DNA from: Purshia tridentata
Taxonomy: Eukaryota > Streptophyta > Magnoliopsida > Rosales > Rosaceae
Assembly (NCBI GenBank): GCA_003254885.1
Contig: QANT01006877.1
Location: forward strand, 1 to 34,751
Reading direction: 5' to 3'
Length of the DNA stretch: 34,751 nt
In this document: one piece after another, positions 29,901-34,751 of the stretch
How the letters are laid out: each line of letters opens with the position of its first letter
How positions within the stretch are numbered: the stretch's first letter is position 1
Position numbers and translations under genes: made by a program
The notes under the pieces: generated by a model
Seen by the model: only the letters and a program-made list of their open reading frames with translations
Databases searched by the model: none
What the model was told of the DNA's origin: nothing

Positions 29901-32900
29901 CATATCCAGTTCTGTACATAATACATGACTGAGGTGACAAGTACATATCTGCCACATAAGAAAGTCCACATAATTCAAGGGACAATGTGGGCATTTCAAA
30001 TTTTAAAATTTTTCATAGATCAAACTCAGGCAGAAATCCACCTATCAAAATTTTTAGAAGTCTGTCCTCCTAAATAGTGTTCACAATAATGCACATTTTT
30101 CACTAGAAAGTACCAATGTCTTGGCTTTCCTATCTTAGCTAAAGAGAATGTTTGAATTAGACCAAATTTTAATGTTTAGATTTATGCTTCAATTTCCATT
30201 TGCTTTGAGTGCTGGTAGACAAATTAATCAAATGTTCACATACCTCCCATTGACGATCAGATATATGAAAAAAGTCAATATTTTCTGGAGAAAAGGCCCA
30301 TCTGACAATGGCCAGATTAGATAAAAGCCGGTAGCCCATCATCCTATCTATCACAATTGCAGTCATTTGGGCATTGTTCCTCCAGTAAGAATCAATCTCG
30401 GTTATCAGCAGGACCTGCTTATCTTGGTCGGGACATAGTTTTGCAATGACTTGACCATATCTCTCCAATACAGTAATCAAATGAGTGAAACTTTTAGATC
30501 CAATGTCAAGGAGAGTTTGCACAACCACATTGAGGGTAACTTCCATCCCATGAAGAGGAAATACACTTTCCTCAATCCATCCAATCATTTCACGGGCAGA
30601 TGCCCTTCCTTTCACCAAGTTTCTGAGTTCAGCAGAAAGTGCATGTTGTTCAGTTCCTTCTCTGCTTTCTTCAACACTGAATTTGAAGTTTGGAGCTCCC
30701 TTGGGAGGAAGCAACTCTTCTAAGCCAGGGGCATTCTCAATACTCTGGACAAATATAAATAAAAAAAAATATTAGAAAAAGTATAACCATGTGACCATAT
30801 GTGGAAGTGTAATATCATCAAAACCAAGAAAACTGAGTTATTTTTATAACATCACTATTCACTACCCCTCCAAAAGCTTCTAATCTCCCCCATGTACCAT
30901 ACACTAGAACACTGACCTCGCTCATGCAGCCAGCAGAAAGCTGCTGTTCTCAGCTATGGTAATATTGGTGAAAGTAAACTAATTCTGCTCGCAGAAAAGC
31001 TATTATAAGCAGTTGCACCACTTACAGCCAGTGTCTCCAAATCTGACACAAGTTTAAGTGTGTGTTTGAATTTTTTTCTTCAAACTTTATCAAAAATGCT
31101 CTTTCTTAAACTTCTATTCTCTTATGTGTAAAATATTTAATATCAATAATTAATTCCCTATACATGGTAAAAGAAAATTGTAAATATGTGTGTTATAAGG
31201 CTCTTTTACACGATCATCTAAGTGTTAGTAGTACTTTCAGAAGAGAACTCAAAGATCAGGATTCACTACTCATTTCTTCTTCTTTTTTTTCTTTTTAATG
31301 AGAACTGAGAAATGAATGAACATATGGTCAGAACTTTCAGCTTCCCCATTACATGTAATACAACAATGGGAAGAAAGACAAGCATTAGGATTTCTTCTCC
31401 AAACTCTTATTAAAAAAAATAACAAAATGAAAAAAGAATTCTCCTCTGAACCAAATCACACGTGATAGCCCTACCAATGTCCCCAGAGCAGATGTCCGCA
31501 CATTTGTTTTTTTTTGTGGATATCAGGCACTGAGCACTCGGCAGTCGTTTTTTCAAAAGCCGGCAATCGCTTCTAGCAGCAATCACCACTGCTCCCAATG
31601 CCCTTTTTGACCCAATTTCCCAAAGGAGTCATCCTCATAGAGTAGAATGACTTGTGGACATTTGATGTTAGGTTTTAAATCTGCAACTTTGTTTGCACTA
31701 CCACTGTGAACATCCACTTTAGAGAATGACCCCATATATAGATTACATATATATACATTTGTATGTGTGTGTTTGTGTATATACATATAAAATTTCGTGT
31801 CCTGCCGTGTTTGTCCTATATTTGGTTTTCCATGTTCCATGTCATGTGTCTATGTTTGTGCATAATAAAAAAAATAAAAAAAAAGTTATGCTCATTAACA
31901 AAAAACCAAATGGTCGCATTGGCAGTAATATGCAATGTGGAATCATGCAGCAATGAACACTGATTGGTTCATTGGGATAAAGCGTCTAATAATTATGTGT
32001 ACCATAAAGACACCTCATTTCCACTCCAATCAATTGTCACAAACACTCATATTGCGATTCAAACAATTTCATTGGATTAAATCATTTATGATATTAATCT
32101 AAGTTCAAAATGGGGTGTCAAATTTAACATGAGGTTCATTGAGACTTATGAAAACAAGATTATGCAAAAAAGGCTAAGAAAAAAAAAGAAAAAAAAAAAA
32201 GGAATTTAGCAACTAATATATTATTTACCAAAATAAAGAGCACATAAAATCTTACTGGTAATACTAGCAAAAAGCTTAACATTAGAATAGAAAAATCTGC
32301 CAATATTTAATTATAACTCAATTTATAAGGATTAAAAGCCATGCAAGGAGATTAGGGGGGAAACACAATCCAAAAGATTAAGAACAAATGTAAAGTCACA
32401 TTACATGTTAAAGAAAAGGTTTCATTTCCATGAGGCATATGCCTCAAAAGCCAAGCCAAGGTCTTGTACGTACAAGCAGCATGCTATCGAGCATGCATTT
32501 CGTTGGGAGAACTAATTGTAATAATTCCTGCTTAAACTATATAAGCTAAGGCATTTCAAGACCTCAGCAGTCAAGGCCAAGCCTTGGGTTGTAAAAACAT
32601 CACTTAAAATTACAAACATCCATAAGAAGACTTAGTACCTGCTTTACTTTGTCCCAGTAGGATAAACGGACTTCTCTCTCCAAAACCTCCTGAACAAAAA
32701 CACGTTGTGGGGCCCATTTTGGAAGGTCTAAGACATAAGCCCACTCTTCCCAAGGCCAGATGAACTGAAAGTTTGATCTGCATGGTCAGAAAACCAATAC
32801 TAAATGTAAGGAAATCAATTCCAAAAATACACCCAACTGTATACAAGAAATCATGAGTAAATACATTTTCTGAATTTTAAGATCCCAGCCATTTCTACAT

Positions 32901-33596
32901 AACTTGATAGTAATTTCTCCCAACATTTCATACAAGGTACCAGCTATTTCAGCTAGAAATTTCCTTTGGTAATTATGGAAGGACCTAGGACCTAAATCAC
33001 CTTCACCTAATATAGGAGTTTATGGACGAGAGAGGTTACCTCTCATTATTTACCCTATGGTCCAACATGCATACAGACCAAACAAAATCTAAAACAAAAC
33101 CTAGTGCAACAGTAATGACATTTAAGGCAGTCTTTCTGGTGAAGGTGAAACATTTAAACAAGATAATGTACTGCAGAACAAAATTCCAAAATGGCATGTG
33201 GTAAAGGCTATTAGAAATATCTATCCCAACCAAAAACTATAGCAGTGCTTGTGGTGGAAATTACAAGTGGTGTGAAAACCAAAGGATGAGCCGTGTCCGA
33301 CATTCCATATCTAAATCAGCTATTTTCTCGAAAAGAGCTCGCACAGCACCAGCAACAACTGCAGGAAAGGCTCCAGGAAGAGCCTACGAATTATAATTCA
33401 TAGTCAGATTGCTTTACAAAATTACAAATGCAACAATGTCTTCAAAATGTATTTTAGACTTGAAAACACTTTTAGCAAATCAAACAAAAGGAGCAAGACA
33501 TAGTCAAAATAATAAAATCCATATTACCTTACAGAGGTCGATAATAACTAGTGTATAATATGTTGGCCTGAAAGGGGGTTGAGGTAGCATAAGTAA
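23872..33596 (-). CDS. CBP80: nuclear cap-binding protein subunit 1 (CBP80/ABH1), 3' eight exons
   Basis: Large subunit of the nuclear cap-binding complex. With CBP20 it holds the m7G cap of new Pol II transcripts in the nucleus and supports splicing, export and, in plants, microRNA maturation and ABA responses (Arabidopsis ABH1). Eight exons, with all phases continuous, encode about 508 residues to the stop. Arabidopsis ABH1 is, as I recall, about 848 residues, so roughly 340 N-terminal residues lie beyond the right edge. The first three exons here carry the end of the first MIF4G-like domain (LDMECRTRLILWFSHHL, WPWEEWAYVLDLPKWAP). The later ones carry the second MIF4G-like domain (VVQTLLDIGSKSFTHL, MTAIVIDRMMGYRLLSNLAI), a coiled-coil segment and the terminal helices. 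No frame damage is seen, so the gene looks functional. Introns are 144, 487, 1894, 452, 1881, 911 and 2429 bp. Confidence 0.95.
25169..25196. repeat. palindromic GT-TA-AC microsatellite
   Basis: A GT run, a TA run and an AC run together form a perfect 28-bp palindrome able to extrude as a cruciform. Confidence 0.9.
25217..25374. mobile_element. possible MITE (imperfect inverted repeat)
   Basis: TTTGCGGATGCCAACAGAGC in the left arm pairs with the right arm, which on the minus strand reads TTTGCAAACTGTGGATGCTG, then ACAAAGCG. ATGGTG(C/T)(C/T)GACAT segments follow in both arms and TCTAGAGAG/CCTAGATAG lie outside. Termini and target duplication are not clear. Confidence 0.5.
25412..25439. repeat. 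12-bp perfect hairpin
   Basis: ATCCCTCATTTA and TAAATGAGGGAT pair perfectly around GTGT. It lies in the last CBP80 intron. Confidence 0.85.
25575..25596. repeat. (AG)11 microsatellite
   Basis: Uninterrupted AG dinucleotide run in the last CBP80 intron; likely length-polymorphic. Confidence 0.9.
26409..26520 (-). CDS. CBP80: CBP80 exon g
   Basis: 112 bp, acceptor TGGCAG, donor GTAAAT. Completes the Ser codon, then a variable Asn/Gly-rich stretch, then EKEQWCLSTLGYLKAFSRQY and ASE. The EQWCLSTLGY...FxRQYASE block identifies it. Confidence 0.95.
27432..27610 (-). CDS. CBP80: CBP80 exon f
   Basis: 179 bp, acceptor TTGCAG, donor GTTTCG (a weak donor sequence, but phase and homology support it). 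Encodes ALFMSLYKNFLKVLTERLPD, a variable linker, and AMDVDDENGRPKR, with two bases left for the next Ser codon. The acidic AMDVD segment is typical of plant CBP80. Confidence 0.93.
27854..27862. repeat. 9-bp target duplication, left (AATTGTAAA)
   Basis: Exact match to 28814-28822. Nine bases is the Mutator superfamily size. Confidence 0.9.
27863..28813. mobile_element. 951-bp Mutator-like non-autonomous element in a CBP80 intron
   Basis: The left end reads GGGAAATTTTAGCCATATCC, then AACAATTTTC. The right end on the minus strand reads GGGAATTTCTATTTATACCC, then AACAATCTTT. These imperfect terminal inverted repeats of about 33 bp, with the exact AATTGTAAA duplication, mark a Mutator-type insertion. 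The interior includes a plus-strand open frame (28140-28388) with RVRRTRTEHDYNVQLKPAEQ, with no known domain; capture of a host gene piece (Pack-MULE) is possible but unproven. A diverged relative lies at 21912-22402. Confidence 0.9.
28814..28822. repeat. 9-bp target duplication, right (AATTGTAAA)
   Basis: Exact match to 27854-27862. Confidence 0.9.
29304..29447. repeat. 72-bp tandem duplication in an intron near a splice donor
   Basis: Copies at 29304-29375 and 29376-29447 differ at about one position (TATCAATTG versus TATGAATTG), so the event is recent. The nearer copy ends 44 bp downstream, in transcript direction, of the exon e donor. Confidence 0.95.
29492..29791 (-). CDS. CBP80: CBP80 exon e, coiled-coil segment
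   Basis: 300 bp, 100 codons, acceptor CAACAG and donor GTAGTG. Starts ILGNAVSKTYNRVSDLRKEI, followed by an Ala/Glu/Lys-rich heptad-like stretch, then AAESKLSLMDGEPVLGENP and the ESLEAKEALLSRALDEFE helix. The long helix is characteristic of the second MIF4G-like domain in CBP80. Confidence 0.96.
29792..30243 (-). other. CBP80 intron between exons d and e, 452 bp
   Basis: AT-rich. No further feature seen. Confidence 0.85.
30244..30744 (-). CDS. CBP80: CBP80 exon d (largest visible)
   Basis: 501 bp, 167 codons, phase 0 at both ends (acceptor GTCCAG, donor GTATGT). Starts SIENAPGLEELLPPKGAPNF and ends FHISDRQWE. It holds most of the second MIF4G-like domain. A TTG Leu codon at 30714 is not a start; the exon continues upstream in the same frame to the acceptor. 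Confidence 0.97.
32009..32119. mobile_element. possible 111-bp MITE (weak)
   Basis: The outer 12 bases are inverted copies with one mismatch (GACACCTCATTT, and GACACCCCATTT on the minus strand). Only AAA could serve as target duplication in this AT-rich setting, so the call is tentative. Confidence 0.3.
32431..32476. repeat. two perfect palindromes close together
   Basis: TGAGGCATATGCCTCA (16 bp, 32431-32446) and CTTGTACGTACAAG (14 bp, 32463-32476) are each perfectly self-complementary, 16 bp apart, with GCATGC palindromes just after. Their role in the intron is unknown. Confidence 0.9.
32639..32777 (-). CDS. CBP80: CBP80 exon c
   Basis: 139 bp: one base completing the split Leu codon, then 46 codons ending KVKQ before GTACTA. 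Contains SNFQFIWPWEEWAYVLDLPK and EREVRLSYWDK, the region joining the two MIF4G-like domains. Confidence 0.95.
33265..33383 (-). CDS. CBP80: CBP80 exon b
   Basis: 119 bp, starts phase 0 after ...GTAG and ends with two bases of a Leu codon before GTAATT. Encodes ALPGAFPAVVAGAVRALFEK and IADLDMECRTRLILWFSHH. Almost invariant compared with other plant CBP80 proteins as I remember them. Confidence 0.95.
33528..33596 (-). CDS. CBP80: CBP80 exon a (first visible)
   Basis: 23 codons, phase 0 at both ends, between acceptor TTGCAG and donor GTAATA. Reads LLMLPQPPFRPTYYTL then VIIDLCK, matching the LPQPPF...YYTLVIxDLCK block of plant CBP80. The preceding exon is not in the window or not recognisable within 33597-34751. 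Confidence 0.93.
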
Positions 33597-34751
33597 CTGC
33601 AAGGATATCAACCATGTCATTTTGATTTCCACAAGTCAAACTGAAAACTTTTATTATGATATAGCTTTAAAAAACAAAAAAGACAAAGAAACTCATGAAA
33701 CAAAAAATGTCAAAGAATAAGTAAAATATTTCAGATTTTAATTAATAAAAAACTAGTGGAACTATATTAAACAAGTTACGGCCCATTTCAGACAAAAAAA
33801 AAAAACAAACACACGCTACCGTCATTTGCATCTAATATAAGCTATTAAGCCTGCATCCATCTTCTAAGCTTTAAAATTTGCATTTGGCTTACTGCAGTGA
33901 AAAGTATTGAATATTTTTGTCAAAAGGCAAAAAAAAAAAAAGTTCATTTAATATATTTTCTTTGAAAATTTTTCAATTTTAACCTAAGTGATGAAAAATC
34001 TATTACATTCCAAACAGATCTAAATGTTTACTGGAATTATAACCAGATCGTTTTCAATAGGTTCAATCGGATTAAGATCTATATATGATTAAATTTTATT
34101 ATGGCAAACTTTATGTACTAACAAATAATTTAACATAAATACTTTTGGTTTTCCAAAAGAAAATTTCAAAAAACTTTTTATCTAATTAAATTCATTTATG
34201 CTCTTTATAAGCTTATGATATACCATTTCCCCCCAAAAAACACATAATTAAAAACCCGGAAGACAAATTTTGAAGGAATATCCAAGAAAAAAGCATCCTG
34301 GACATTAATTTAGGAAACAATTCATAAACATAAACGGAAACGTCTAGAGTTATTAATGCACCTTTAAGACATTTTAGCAAACAAAACTTCTTAAAATTCA
34401 CAGTATCAATGTTTTAATGGTCTATATTTCTTTTCATATATAAACTATTTCAGGAAAATATGAATTTATTAAGAACAATCTGAAAACTACAAATAAACAA
34501 ATATTTTACCACTTTTTCCCCAGAAAAGCTTTAGGTCCTAAAAATATTTTCCCCCAAAATAAAGACAATCTATTTTAACCTAAAAATAGCAAACCACAAA
34601 AACAAACACAGGCAGCTTTTCCAAATTTATCCTAAATTGCATATACCCTAGAAAACCCATAGCAACAAAACAGAAGAAACGACTCCAACCATACAGCATA
34701 TCCAAAAAAAAAAAACACAAAAGAGAGAGAAAAGAAAGCACTAAAGAAACT
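33597..34751 (-). other. CBP80 intron upstream of exon a, partial
   Basis: At least 1155 bp of AT-rich sequence up to the window edge. I looked for the expected preceding block (a YEYLMAET-like segment) and did not see it, so the remaining 5' exons are off the window. Confidence 0.7.

Larger units (their letters stand above)
30745..32638 (-). other. CBP80 intron between exons c and d, 1894 bp
   Basis: Non-coding. Holds a TA/GT microsatellite (about 31734-31790), a weak inverted repeat GACACCTCATTT/AAATGGGGTGTC at 32009-32119 that could be a tiny MITE, and a palindrome cluster (32431-32476). No extra exon is recognisable. Confidence 0.8.

Overview
This is plant nuclear DNA, most likely from a eudicot. 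It is AT-rich and intron-rich, crowded with nested transposable elements, and carries one clearly recognisable host gene. That gene is the 3' part of CBP80/ABH1, the large subunit of the nuclear cap-binding complex, on the minus strand at 23872-33596. Eight exons can be read with clean GT/AG borders and continuous phase. They encode about the last 508 residues, and the 5' exons lie beyond the right edge. The species cannot be told from the sequence.

Left part (1-16490) is a nest of transposons. The oldest recognisable layer is a decayed hAT-type transposase gene on the minus strand. Its BED zinc finger half is at about 14676-15015 and its central half at 2408-2800. The two halves are separated by an 11.9-kb Ty3/gypsy element of the Tat type (2806-14670), flanked by the 5-bp duplication TACCC. 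That element has two diverged LTRs, a PBS and polypurine tract, gag, protease, RT, two RNase H domains and integrase, all broken. After pol it carries a long antisense ORF. A truncated LTR of a different gypsy family (4036-6022) sits inside its gag and ends at an ambiguous base (6023). A 1.1-kb non-autonomous hAT element (1298-2399, 8-bp duplication TTTAGAGG) lies beside the left transposase fragment.

Middle part (16490-23580) has no gene I can support. It holds a 185-bp direct repeat, a large inverted repeat (20583-21250), a 200-bp MITE with a 10-bp target duplication, and a Mutator-like non-autonomous element that is itself interrupted by a 540-bp hAT-like element.

Right part (23580-34751) is the CBP80 gene. 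Its introns are long and contain a 951-bp Mutator-like element with a perfect 9-bp target duplication, microsatellites, a 72-bp tandem duplication 44 bp inside an intron, and strong palindromes.

No RNA gene, CRISPR array or prokaryotic feature was seen. I found no convincing new biological system. The most informative points are the datable nesting order of the transposons, the antisense ORF of the Tat element, the family of elements shared between the intergenic region and the CBP80 intron, and two ambiguous bases that each sit beside a duplication and may mark assembly joins.
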